From Galaxea fascicularis (lineage: Eukaryota; Cnidaria; Anthozoa; Scleractinia; Euphylliidae), in assembly GCA_948470475.1 (NCBI GenBank), contig OX419337.1:36430536-36494535 (forward strand): 64,000 nt of DNA, written 5' to 3'. Position 1 is the first letter of the stretch, and each line of letters opens with the position of its first letter. Positions 30,995-41,525 of the stretch are shown piece after piece. Both the position numbers and the translations under genes were made by a program. A model generated the notes under the pieces. That model was not told where the DNA came from, did no database searches, and was given only the letters and a program-made list of their open reading frames with translations.

Positions 30995-31796
30995 TACCCT
31001 TGGTGCAGGAGGTTATTTTTTCCTTTGAAGGAGGGAAATTACGCGGCACGAAGTGCCGAGAGGGAAAAATAACCTCTGGTCGCACGAATGCTGAACCTCA
31101 TTTCCGTGCTGCGCTGTCGCCTTGAAAACCACGTTTTTCCTAAGCCAATCAGAGTTGTTGTTTCGCGATGCTTTCCCAGCCGACATAAAACAAACACTGT
31201 GATTGGCTTAGGAGAAGCGTGGTTTCCCAGGCGACAGCACAGCACGGAAATGAGGTTTAGTATAGAGTTCTAAAGTGATGACGTCACAAAAATATAATTT
31301 TTAAAATTATGGGATATGATGCCATATTCTTATAGAGCATCCTAAAAGACGCCCTCATCCCAAAAAATTAGCTCTGAATTGCAATTCCCGGTAGAGATAT
31401 AAGGGATCAAAGTTTGATGGCATTCCATACAAACCTTATGGGCTCCTGATACAAACCCTTCAAAATTTATTTCAGTTCCTTCAGTTTAGAACTGACTCAA
31501 AATTAGAGAGATTTATGTGGGGCAGTATCAAATTTCAATCCTTCATATTTCAGCTGGGAATTACAATTAAGAGCTAAGTTTTGGCAAGGACCCTTTTTTG
31601 AGGATACTCCATTCGAAAATGGCGCCCAATCCCATAATTTCACAAATTTAATTTTTTGTGACGTCACACTTTAGAACTCTATTCGCGCGACCAGAGGTAA
31701 TTTTTTTCCTCTCGGCGCAAAGCGCCTATTGGCCGCGGTTTCGCCGCGTAATTTCCCTCCTTCATTGGAATAAAATAACCACTGGCACCCAGGGTC
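30995..31796. mobile_element. Foldback element with ~90-bp inverted ends and a second MITE nested inside
   Basis: Outer ends: CCTTGGTGCAGGAGGTTATT, GGAGGGAAATTACGCGGC and CCTCTGGTCGC at the left, complemented at 31687-31796. Inside is a separate hairpin (31090-31262, arms AACCTCATTTCCGTGCTGCG / GCACGGAAATGAGGTT). Next comes a second element, 31264-31682, with ends AGAGTTCTAAAGTGATGACG and its complement. No coding capacity. It starts 50 bases after the stop of BTB copy 1. Confidence 0.8.
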
Positions 31797-33574
31797 GTTT
31801 CAGTCAAGTTTTGTTTCTAATGAGATAGACTGTGCGATAGACGAGTTGGAAAGAGGTTGAGGTAAGTTTGAGCTACCGTTTTCGTCAGTTTTGCATGTCA
31901 CTCAAAAGTGGTAAACATAGGTTACAGGTCACCACCGGAACACACGGCAAAACACCATTCTCTACCAGCCCAAGGTTACATCAAAGCAAGCAAAACATCA
32001 ACTCTGCACATTCATCACACGTTTTGGTATATTTCTTCATAATTTCACGTTTTATAGCGTAAGTAAATGCCCGACAACAAGTTTTTTCCTTTTTCTTTTA
32101 AATATGAAACCTGTCCCTAAAATTTGACTGCAGATTAGCGAGTTGGAAGAATCGCGATAAAGTTTGAAAGACTGAACCCGAATTCAATTCATAGATGTTG
32201 TTTTCATTACCCCACCGTCGTGGTATCTTTTGGTTTTTTTTCGGGCGTAAACCTGCTTTTGAACTTTCTCCTTGAGCCTTAATTTCTGCAATGTATGTTT
32301 TGTTGATCGCTGGAACTTTGAGAACGAAGAAATTGATGTTTTTTTTCTGTCTTCCCAGTGACCTGTACCCACTTTTAAGCGCCAAAAATGGTAAAACAGA
32401 AACCCAATTTAAAATCTCAGACGCAACTCAACTAGCTCGTATAACTCCGGCGATAAACAGCTGATCCTATTCCTAATTACAGCCAAAATATTCCTTTGAT
32501 AATGTCGAAATAATTTCCTACAAGTAGCTTAGGTTTTGAATTGAATTTCTGAATTGAGTATGTTTCTAATTTCCTCAATTTAACCCCATACATCCCAATA
32601 CTGACCATCATCTAACTTCTCCCTACCATACAATTAGTTTGTCAGTAATACAGGGCATGAGAATACAGGAAATGATCACCAGGGATCAGTTGAGTTAACG
32701 TTTATATTATACAAATTCTCCCAACATGTAACATATAAGGACATGTAAGGAGAATACACATGTTGATATATTGGGGATGGAAGGGTTAACTGAGGTTTTA
32801 CAAGGCAAACTATGTTCTATAATACCGATGGTAATGGTACATTAGAATACATTTAACTATGTTTGAGGCAATATATTGGCAATATGTAACTTCAGGCCTT
32901 GATTAACTAGACAAACGAAGTCAAACTTTTGATAACCTACAACATTTTGAAACTGCTTGGATGTGGGGTAACTGTTGAAGAATATGCATCGTTTTTTGAC
33001 ACTCGAGCTGACCAGCTTTTTCAATATAGTTTTATTCACTGTGATACTGTCTCGAAAAGGTTTCGTCAAAAGAAAATAATTTGGCGCCCAAGCTGGAAAA
33101 ATACTAAGCTAAGCCGGTTATTTAGTATCTTAACATACTATACTAGTTAATTGTTCCAGATTATTACAGAAATTAATTTAAGGCAACTGCGGGTTGACTT
33201 ATCCCTGAAGTTTACGATACCTATCACTAGTGCACTAAAACTGCTTTATAAAAGGTCAGATTAATTGTAATAGTTTCATCGTTTTCGTTAATTGTTGCTT
33301 GTCGGTTAGTTTTTGGCTATCAAAATCCTATGTTATCTTATTCATAAGTTAGCCGTGTAGAGTGTTTTCGCACGACGTCATGTTGGCCATATTGATGTAC
33401 CAAGCTAACCCTCAGTCATGGAATTGAACTCTATTTTTATGCAAATACTTTCTTTTGTTTCATTAAACCAATATGGCCGCTGGTCACTTGAGTAAAAACG
33501 CTATATTTATGTTCTGGTTCTTATCCGTATTGATGTCAGGTCTCGCTCGCGTGACCAGCAGCCATTTGACATTT
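31797..33574. other. Non-coding stretch between repeats
   Basis: Only short frames with no motif. Holds the TTAA MITE noted separately. Confidence 0.4.
32580..32789. mobile_element. TTAA-flanked MITE, copy 2
   Basis: TTAACCCCATACATCCCAAT at the left pairs with TTGGGGATGGAAGGGTTAA at the right; CTTCTCC / GGAGAAT form inner pairs. Same size and plan as 1216-1426. Confidence 0.6.
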
Positions 33575-35284
33575 TCTTCAATTGAATTCCAAAATTTGGT
33601 CCTTGAAAGCGTATATTGAAAATGCCATAATTAGTATGAGGTTTCGGTAAATAGTAAGTTTGCCTGCAGGCCAAGCGAGTAAATCATTAAAAACCGAAGG
33701 TAATTGATGGTTATAAAACTTGTACATAACAATTGCAACAGAATATTTAACAAGATCACTAAATTTGAGAATTTGCGATTGTTTAAATAAAGGACTTGAA
33801 TGCTCATTGAACTTGAATTGAAAAAGTAATGATTCGTAAAGCTTTCTTTTGCAAGACGAAAGTTGACTGAAGAGTGGTAGGACAGGTGTTGCCCCAAGCA
33901 ATTATCCCATAAATTAAGAAAGGGTAGATGAGTGCATAATAAAGATTTACCAAACTAGAAATATCGAGGTAATAACAAAGTTTAGAGAGTATACTCACAC
34001 CTTTTCTCACTTTTCTGGCAATATATTCAACTTGATTCTTCCAGTTCAAATTAGCTTCAATCAAAACTCCCAAGTACTTAATGTAATATTCCCTATTAAG
34101 AGGTCTGTTAAAGATACTTAACGAGAAGCTGAAAGTTATTTTTCGTTGAGATGGATGAAAAATTACAAACTTGGATTTATCTTTATCTTTACACCCTTAG
34201 AAGAGATATTGGACTCTGTAACACTGGCGAGATTCGCGCCCTTGTGATCAACAGCGACCTGTGGAGAGCAGCCATCCGTGATTCTCGAGTCTATGTTGGC
34301 TAACACCCTCGACTGTAGTAGTAGGATTTATCTACATTTGACGATACCTTATTTGAACATAACCACGTGTGGATATTGATTCACTGCTTATATTGGAGTG
34401 CAAAGACAAAATATCTTTATCTTTAATTACAGATCAAATTGACATCGTCAGCAAAGAGATAGAAATAAAAAAGATCAGAACATAGATAAAAATCATTTAT
34501 ATAAAGTAAGAAAGGCAACGGACTCAAAACAGACCCTTGGGGAATATCACAAGAGACTGGAAGAGGGTCTGAGCTAGTATTATTGATAGTAACAACCTGA
34601 TTTGAACCAGGCAAATGCCACACCCCTGATACCATAGTATTGCAATTTATCAAGGAGAATCTTATGATTTACTGTAATTTATGATTTACTGTGTCAAATC
34701 TTTGCTAAAATCTGAATGCTTGGCACGAAAGCCAAACTGCTTATCATAAAGAACCCTTTCTCTATCAAGAAAATCCAATCCTTATTAGACATAAGTTTCT
34801 CCAAAAGTCTATTAAATACGGATAGGAGAGAAATTGGTCGATAGTTCGAGAGACAAGTTTGCGAATCTTTCTTATAGATTGGTATTACATTGGCTGACTT
34901 GAAGCTATTAGGAACAATTAGTGCCTGTCTGAAAAGAAAGATTGAAGACAATTTCCAAAGGCTTGGATATAACTGCCTTGATTATCTTAAGGATATTGGC
35001 TGGGATGCTGCTATATGGTCCTGTGGCCTTGCCATTTAGGAGTTAAGGTATCTCTGTTTCAATCTCAAAACTAGAGACAGGATTATTAAAATAATTCATA
35101 GGTGATTTATTGACGGACGGTATTGTATTGGCTAATTCATTGCCAACATTAGAGAAGTACTTATTAAAAGCTTAAGCTATATCTCAATTTTGATCTGTGA
35201 TCTCAGAATCATTTAAATTAATCTTTGAGATTCTCAAGGCTGACTTTGATTTAAAATTAATAATCTGTTTAATTCCATTCCAAC
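33575..35284 (-). pseudogene. Decayed non-LTR retrotransposon (LINE), reverse transcriptase part
   Basis: On the minus strand, broken frames give in order: FNKYFSNVGNELANTI (35.1 kb), PNSFKSANVIPIYKK and SNYRPISLLSVFNRLLEK (fingers, 34.7-34.95 kb), PQGSVLSPLPFLLYIND and YLFADDVNLI (palm with the F/Y-A-D-D catalytic pair, 34.42-34.6 kb), and LGVLIEANLNWK with ALIYPFLIYGIIAWGNT (thumb and downstream region, 33.8-34.07 kb). Several stops and shifts make it inactive. The motif style fits the CR1/Jockey group of LINEs; the exact clade is not decided. Confidence 0.85.
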
Positions 35285-35655
35285 CGCCGACCGGTTAGCT
35301 CAGTTGGTAGGGCACCGGACTGCTGTGCGGGAGGTCGGGGGTCAAACCTCAACCAGACCAACACTCAGGGTCTTTAAATAACTGAGGAGAAAGTGCTCTC
35401 TTTGCAGTAACATCTGCAAATGGTTAGACTTTCTAGTCTTCTCGGATAAGGACGATAAACCGGAGGTCCCGTCTCACAGTGCTGGTGTGGGACGTTAAAG
35501 AATCCACACACTGATCGCAAAGAGTAGGGGACGTAGTCCCCGGTGAGATGGTTTATTCACTTAGTCTGTTCTGGGGGCACCTGTGTATCATACTACTCTC
35601 TCTGTGAACTGCGTGGCTACAATTTGCGCCTATAGGAGTTTACATATAAACTCCT
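35285..35655 (+). mobile_element. tRNA-headed SINE, nested in the LINE
   Basis: A 72-base tRNA-like head at 35289-35360 has an A box (TAGCTCAGTTGG, 35296-35307) and a B box (GGTCAAACCTC, 35340-35350). The head starts GACCGGTT and closes AACCAGACCA, so the acceptor stem is only partly kept. A ~290-base tRNA-unrelated body follows. LINE sequence continues on both sides, so the SINE was inserted into it. Confidence 0.8.
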
Positions 35656-35955
35656 GATCAAACTTTGAATAATCTCTTTTATAAAGCTTGACATTTGCTG
35701 GGAGAGATGAATATTTATCAAAAATGAGAAAATTAGGTAAATAGTCACCTAAGCCAAATTTTTAGTATTACCACTTATTGTGTACTGTTGAACTGAATTA
35801 AAGAAAATATTATCAAAAAGTGAATTTGAGTAATCAGTAATTCTAGTAGGCTGCAGAATTTAAAGCTGGAAGAAGAAAGAACTAAGCATACTTATAAACT
35901 CATCAGTGCTGGAATGAGTTTCATATTTTAGAAGATCAATATTAAAGAACACACA
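35656..35955 (-). pseudogene. LINE endonuclease-domain remnant, continuation beyond the SINE
   Basis: The minus-strand frame reads FFNIDLLKYETHSSTDEFIS and ILQPTRITDYSNSLFDNIFF, matching the end of the apurinic endonuclease domain of LINEs (GDFN-D, then P-T-R-(I/V)-T, then D-(N/H)-I-(F/L)). Together with 33575-35284 it gives the order endonuclease then reverse transcriptase, as expected. Confidence 0.75.
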
Positions 35956-36250
35956 GTTTATTTTCTCTATGCACAAATTGTACTATTATTTTTGCCCTAA
36001 ATCGCATCCTTTTTTTAGTGCATCAAAATTCAAAACCGGGTTTCCTGAAGTAGATATTAAACAAATATTGATATTGACAAAAATTTGAGTGTGAATGAAG
36101 TGATAATTGTACTTCGTGTCGTGCAACTTTAGTCTGAAATCATGTTTGCGATTTCAAATCGAACTCGCGCTGCGCGTTCTTTCGATTTGGAAATCATGCG
36201 TATGATTTCAGACAAAATTTCTCTCCACTCAGGTCAATTACCATGAGTTA
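35956..36250. mobile_element. CAAATTGCACC-family MITE, copy 1
   Basis: Contains AAATCGCATCCTTTTTTTAG, AAAACCGGGTTTCCTGAAG and an inner palindrome GTCTGAAATCAT...ATGATTTCAGAC; ends CACTCAGGTCAATTACCAT. Other copies at 52150-52400 and 59140-59440. Located directly upstream of BTB copy 2. Confidence 0.7.
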
Positions 36251-36435
36251 TGAAAATAGACTACCCGCATAGCAACATTTTCCATGGTCTGATTGGTAAA
36301 AAAAAAAAAACTTTTTCAGTTTACTGCAGTTCACTCTTGCTTTTCGTAAATCCTGATTCCGTCGACATTTCCGTCTTCATTACTATCTTGCTTCGACCAG
36401 TGCTCTATTTCCGACACAACACTGACACTGTCAGA

Positions 36436-37038
36436 ATGGCAACTAACGCTTCACAGGACGAACTCCTCGATTTTTCGCAGCCATGGGAAAAAAGCGATGC
36501 TGTGCTGGTTGTTGAAGAAGAGCGATTTCGTGTTCATCGTAGCGTCTTGGGAAAATGGTCTCCTGTATTCTCAACAATGTTCACTGCGCAGTTTAAAGAA
36601 CAGACCGCGGACGAAATTCCCCTTCCAGGAAAGAAAGCGAGCGAAATAAAGGAGCTGTTGTTGGTGATTTATCCCACTTCCGCGAAACAGATCGATGAAA
36701 GCAATTACTTGTTTCTACTTGATCTTGCCAAAGAATATATGATGACGAAGCTCACCAAAAGATGTGAAGTCTATATGATCAGCCAAGTGTCCGAGTATTC
36801 TTGGTCTCCTAATTTCTACTGCTTAGAACTCCTTTACATTGCCGAGAAGTACGAGCTGAAGATGTTAGAAAAGGCTTGTATTGACACTGCAATAGGCGCG
36901 AGTTTTGACCGTATGAAGAATCACAACAACTACACGAAAATCAGCATTTCCAATTATCGAGCGATAGTGGAAGGGAAGATTGAAAGGATGGAAACTGAAG
37001 TGAGCCGCCTCCAGTTTCGCCTCAAACACCACCAATAG
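36436..37038 (+). pseudogene. BTB/POZ gene, copy 2, C-terminally truncated
   Basis: ATG and leader match copy 3 closely; the 200-codon frame holds an intact BTB domain (KSDAVLVVEEERFRVHR, WSPVFSTMF, ELLLVIYPTS) and BACK-like segment. It then reads RLQFRLKHHQ and stops at 37038. Just after, a shifted frame still reads KSKV and KEFEIIV as in copy 3, so the stop comes from a frameshift. At 37119 the remaining 3' homology is split by a 575-bp foldback element. The BTB part could still be made as a short protein; whether it is functional is unknown. Confidence 0.75.
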
Positions 37039-37118
37039 TGTCAAATCTAAGGTGTCACAGGCCATTAAAGAATTTGAAATTATTGTTTTCAATTATTGTA
37101 TCCCTTGCCGGCAAAAGA

Positions 37119-37693
37119 GGCCCACAAGAGTTGAGAAAAAATAAAGCAATACAATTGAGTTATTGGCATACGTTGATTGTGTTTGCATATAGTTGATATA
37201 TTCACGGGACGGCACTTAAGTCTTGTGAGGAGCCAGTTTTGCGCGCGAGCGCTCTGAGCTAAATGCTTATTAGCTATGTATCGCTTATGTATATATTATT
37301 GTCAAGGGAGGCAACTTATGCAGGAAAAATGTTGACCATAATCTGAGAAGCAGCTTTGAGCTTTCGCCGCTTCGCAACCAAAAAGCTGAATATTCAAAAA
37401 TTATTCAGCTTTCTTTACAGTCGCGATTTGGTTGCAAAGCGGCGAAGAAGTCAAAAGTTTAAGGCTATTTCTCAAAATGTATTCAAAATGTTTTGTGAAT
37501 AAGTTGCTTCCCTTGTCATTAATAATATATAAATAGCGATACATAACTAAGTAGCATATCGCTCAGAGCGCTCGCGCACAAAACTGGCTCCTCACATGAC
37601 TCTATAGACTAAAGAGTCAGAACCAGGAGAAACAATCAACGTATGCCAACAACTCGATTTTTTAAATTTATTTTTGCTTAACTCTTGGGGGCC
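37119..37693. mobile_element. 575-bp foldback transposon inserted in BTB copy 2
   Basis: Nearly the whole element is two inverted arms: GGCCCACAAGAGTTGAG at the left and its complement CTTAACTCTTGGGGGCC at the right; inner pairs include TTGGCATACGTTGATTGT / ACAATCAACGTATGCCAA and CAGAGCGCTCGCGCACAAAAC / its complement near 37230. The centre is around 37400. Copy 2 homology to copy 3 ends just before it and resumes after it (about 37694-37760). Confidence 0.8.
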
Positions 37694-39312
37694 CCCTGTG
37701 TTGCGGTGAAACAGTTAACGTTTCAGGAGGGGAATTTCAAAAGCTATAATGTCCCTTGTCCTATCTTCCAAGTAGAATGCATAGCATAAATAATCTTAGT
37801 GTTGTTCTTAATGCAAGCCGGCAGGCCGTATCTGCTTCTGAGGGAAATAAGTAATAAATACAAGAATAAAATACTGAAATTAGAAGGAAAATATGGGGGT
37901 AGAATAGGCCCTTATCGATCGTGCTAGCATAATTTTTGGCATAATTTGGAAAAACGAGCATTTTCTTAAAGTAGCACCGCTAGCATAATCGGCATAGTTT
38001 TAGTTTTTTGGAAAAGAACATTACCAGAGTCATGACTTGCTTGGTCTCTAAGATTGACTTTTTTAAAGTTCTGTCCCTAGTTCAGCCTATTTTTATTCGT
38101 CTGGGGGAGTGGAAGATCGAAGAATGTTAGCGCAATACCCCGTCATTGGTCGTCTAGAGGGCTTGGTGCACCGGAAGTAAAGATTGCGTTGGTCCCAGTT
38201 CCCGCTTTCACAGGTAACAAAATGGCGTCGAGCAACTTCCCAGCTGCCTGATAGGCCAGGGGGGGCATCTGTCGTGAAAAAGTAGTTAGCTGTGTTTTAT
38301 CACAGCAAGTGTGTAACTCAAAATAACGACAATATGGTGCTTTATTAACAATAAATATGTAATTTTGTTTTTTGGACTAGTTTTGTGTTTTTTATTTTAA
38401 AACATTCATTAAAAAACGAACATAATTTTGAGCTAATTTGGAAAAAAATCGGGCACTGCTAGTAGTATAATATGCTACGTTTTCTAGGACCTAGAGAAGA
38501 ACAGGAAATCAGGGTTAGAGTCCCGAAATCAAACAGTGCTATGGAGTTTTGAAATATTGTGCGTATTCTCAAATTCACTGTTCCAGGTAAAGATCACAAC
38601 GATTCAGAGTATCTCTGTGGATGTGATCTCAATCGAACAAAAACTGGTCGGAATTAAACTAGCTCAGGCGGAGAGTTAAACAAACTGTATGATCCCTGGA
38701 GTGATCTTAACATAGAACTGACATTTCCTCGGTCATGAATTCAGCATTTCATTTCAGTGTCACTCAGGTTGTGTATCTTTTCATTGCTGATAAGGACTTT
38801 CCGTCGGCGTGAGCAAGCTTGTGTCATTAACGTACACTACTTGACTTTTTAGTAATTAAATATCATTTGGATTGAAGATTTTTTGTATTTAAGATGATAC
38901 ACGACGACGATGATGACGATGATGACGGCGACGATGAAGACGACGATGACGATTGTAATTGTAATTTTAATTGTTATTTGATATCGAAAAACGTGGGAAG
39001 TGTTTGCACAATCTTTCGAGCCAGAGGCTCATGTTAAAAACGCTCGACAAACTAAAATTACAAAACAAGATAAATTGCAAATTATGCACCTACAAATATA
39101 AAAACCTAACTATTAAGTATCAAAATGTAAAAATAGACAAAAATATAAAAATAGATAAAATTATATACAGTCTCATAACCCCAAAACTGAGACGTAGCGA
39201 TGACGATGGCAATGGCCATGTCGATGATGACGATGATGATGACGTTGATGGTAATGATTCGTGCCCTGTTGGCCCATCCAGATCGTACCCAACAACGTTT
39301 TAGAAAACTTAT
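37694..39312. other. Unit A flank: homologous to 42350-42980
   Basis: Shared blocks with unit B: GTAATAAATACAAGAATAAA (37850 and 42470), the GAGTCCCGAAATCAAACAG region (38519 and 42535), GTGATCTCAATCGAACAA (38622 and 42628), and ATTTGGATTGAAGATTT (38872 and 42846). Insertions make A longer than B here. A GAC/GAT microsatellite lies at 38900-38953. Confidence 0.7.
38900..38953 (+). repeat. GAC/GAT microsatellite (unit A)
   Basis: ACGACGACGATGATGACGAT-type run at the same relative place as the longer run at 42893-42968 in unit B. A further short run lies at 39198-39256. Confidence 0.85.
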
Positions 39313-39500
39313 GGAATTCATGGAGAAGTTACTACCGGCGAGCATCGACGCCTCCCCTCGCAACGTCTCAGTTTTGGGGTTATGAGAAATCACAAGGCGT
39401 ACGACAAAATCAGCTATACGAACTATCAAAACATAGTCAAAGGGATGATGGAATTAATGGAGAAAGAGCTAAGTGAAGCCAAGAAGCAAAGAGAAGGGGT
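39313..39500 (+). pseudogene. BTB gene 3' fragment (second member of unit A)
   Basis: Matches only the C-terminal part of copy 4: CATCGACGCCTC, CGCAACGTCTCAGTTT, GAGAAATCACAAG, then the frame NHKAYDKISYTNYQNIVKG and MELMEKELSEAKKQ. The BTB domain is missing, and similarity continues downstream past TTAGTACCCTGGG, as after copy 4. This is a 5'-deleted relic. Confidence 0.8.
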
Positions 39501-41160
39501 CAATCCTAGTACTCAGCCTAGTGGCCCTTGCGGATTCTGTTTTATCTCAGCGAAATACTATCTTAAAGGTTGGAAATTATGTCATCCCTTTTTCCTTTGA
39601 ATCGAGTTTATTAGTACCCTGGGATGTCCCAGGTGGCTGTTTTTGGCGTGATAAGTATGAGGCGAAGCCGCTATGCAGAACCACGACGGCCAAGCCTCTC
39701 CGTTCGCATATCCCATTGCTCCTGGCGAATTGAGAAAAATAAAAACCTGTGACACTCAGGGTAGTTTATTAGCAGCTGATCAGACAGTTAATCAGTCTGT
39801 TAGTTTTTAAGATCATCAGATCGCTGATTGGTTCCGCTAGTTCCATGTTACTTGTTGCCAGTTATCGGTATCATTATGAGATTATCATTATCATTCATTA
39901 TCATTGTCGTAGTGTATCATAACCTTGATATCTAGCGCACATGCGCAGCGGCATCTAAAGAAACATGGGCTGATTGTTAACCCGCCATCTTGGTTTGTAA
40001 TTGTGTTTGTGTAAGAATTAAAGTTGACAAGTTCTGCCATTAAAAAACATGACAATCATGGACTACGAATGGTCCCCTAGTTTTCTTTGGGCGTAAGTAA
40101 ACTGCAAGTGCAGTTGCACCCGGCTGCTCATACCAGACTCTTACTGCTATAATATTATAGGGAGCGTTTTCGTAAGTCTTGTATTCGTCCCAATAGCTCA
40201 GTTACAGTCACAGTTGCATACTCAGTGACCTGGCCTAAATGGAAGCGAGGCTGACGGTGACCTCACTCCTTCTCTCATGTAAATCATGTTCCGCGGCCTC
40301 GCTTCTACTGAAAGGCCAGGTCACTCATCACACTACTGTAAAATGGGCTATCCACCACTTCCACATTTCCCATAATAGGCCATTTCCGAGTTCGTGTCTG
40401 CCTCCTCTTTAAAGCGAGTCTAAGTGCGACGTTTTTGTGATGGTAATTAGTTCTACTTTACATATGAATGAAAGCTAATTTTCATGACAAAAACTTCGCA
40501 CTTAGACTCGCTTTGAAGGGGAGGCAGACATGAACTCGGAAATGGCCTATTAAATATTTTCACTTCATTGTTGTCAGTTCAGTTCTCTTGGGACTTACAA
40601 TCGTCCCGAGATAAATTGAAAACAATTGTTACGCAAAATTGTTTGGGGAGGTTAGTTTTGCAAGATTAGCGAAAGACAAAAACGCTAAATTGATATTGAA
40701 TACCTTTTTTTTTTTTCAAAATAGCCGAAATTAAAAACTCGCAAAATACGCCGTTAGTTTTTTGCCGGTTTTATTTTTTGTTTTTTTGCGAAAATTACGC
40801 ACACGCGCGAACAGTAGCTACCTTGTGGTATCAAAAAACAATCCAAACTGTTCAGACGTGACCTGCAAGCGACCTGAGACGCATATCGCGTACACGTTCG
40901 GCCCACCTGCTCCAAATAGGTCATGTAAATTCGTGTGATACAAAGGGACCTTCATTGGTCTGATATTTTTGTTAGCTTCAATAGAGACAACACAATATCA
41001 TTAGCATATTTAAAATTCCCATTAATGAAAAAACAAACAAACACCTAGTAACTAAATTTAAGTACCCTTTCCAAGATCTTTCCATGTAGCTGTTTTGTTG
41101 ATTTGGCAAGACTTTGCCGACTTCCAAAAAGCATTGCTTTAGTTACTGTGATTTAGAATA
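39501..41160. other. Unit A right part: homologous to 44345-46490
   Basis: Shared with unit B: CATTGTTGTCAGTTCAGTTCTC-like (40567 and 45923), TCAAAATAGCCGAAATTAAA (40717 and 46186), TTCAGACGTGACCTGCAAGC (40851 and 46305), CAACACAATATCATTAGCATATTTAAAAT (about 40988 and 46446). No gene of its own. Confidence 0.7.
40374..40551. mobile_element. 178-bp near-perfect palindromic MITE
   Basis: AATAGGCCATTTCCGAGTTC at the left and its exact complement at the right; arms continue through GTCTGCCTCC and AAAGCGAGTCTAAGTGCGA. Small central loop. Absent from the matching place in unit B (about 45905), so it entered after the duplication. Confidence 0.85.
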
Positions 41161-41165
41161 AGCAA

Positions 41166-41350
41166 GTGTATAGCCCTGTATAGCTGTGTGCAGCCTGGTG
41201 TAGCACTGAAAAGTCCTGTGTAGCTTTGTATAAACCCGTGTAGCTCAGTATAGCCCTGTATATGGCCCTGCGTAGCCTTTTATAGCCCTGCCCGAATAGC
41301 GTAGCTTCACTATAGCCCCGTATAGCTGTGTATAACCCTGTAGTGGTATA
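41166..41350 (+). repeat. Degenerate GTATAGCCCT tandem repeat at the junction of units A and B
   Basis: About 15-18 variable units of roughly 10-11 bases (GTATAGCCCT, GTGTAGCTTT, GTATAGCTGT). It lies between the end of unit A and the leader of BTB copy 3. Confidence 0.85.
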
Positions 41351-41525
41351 TAATGCGGCAATCTGTATATATTATATGTTGGGTACGATACAATTCCCCA
41401 TACATAACGTATCTCCCTTCACCCCTACTCGTTCCAGACCCAATTTCCATCTTGTCTGTTGACTTCCGCCTTTCGTTACTCTTTCGCTTTGATCAGTGCT
41501 CTGTTTCCAACACAACACCGACAGA

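Noticed and set aside
35289..35360. A functional tRNA gene
   Set aside because: A and B boxes are present, but the acceptor stem does not close properly and the sequence continues into a SINE body inserted in a LINE.
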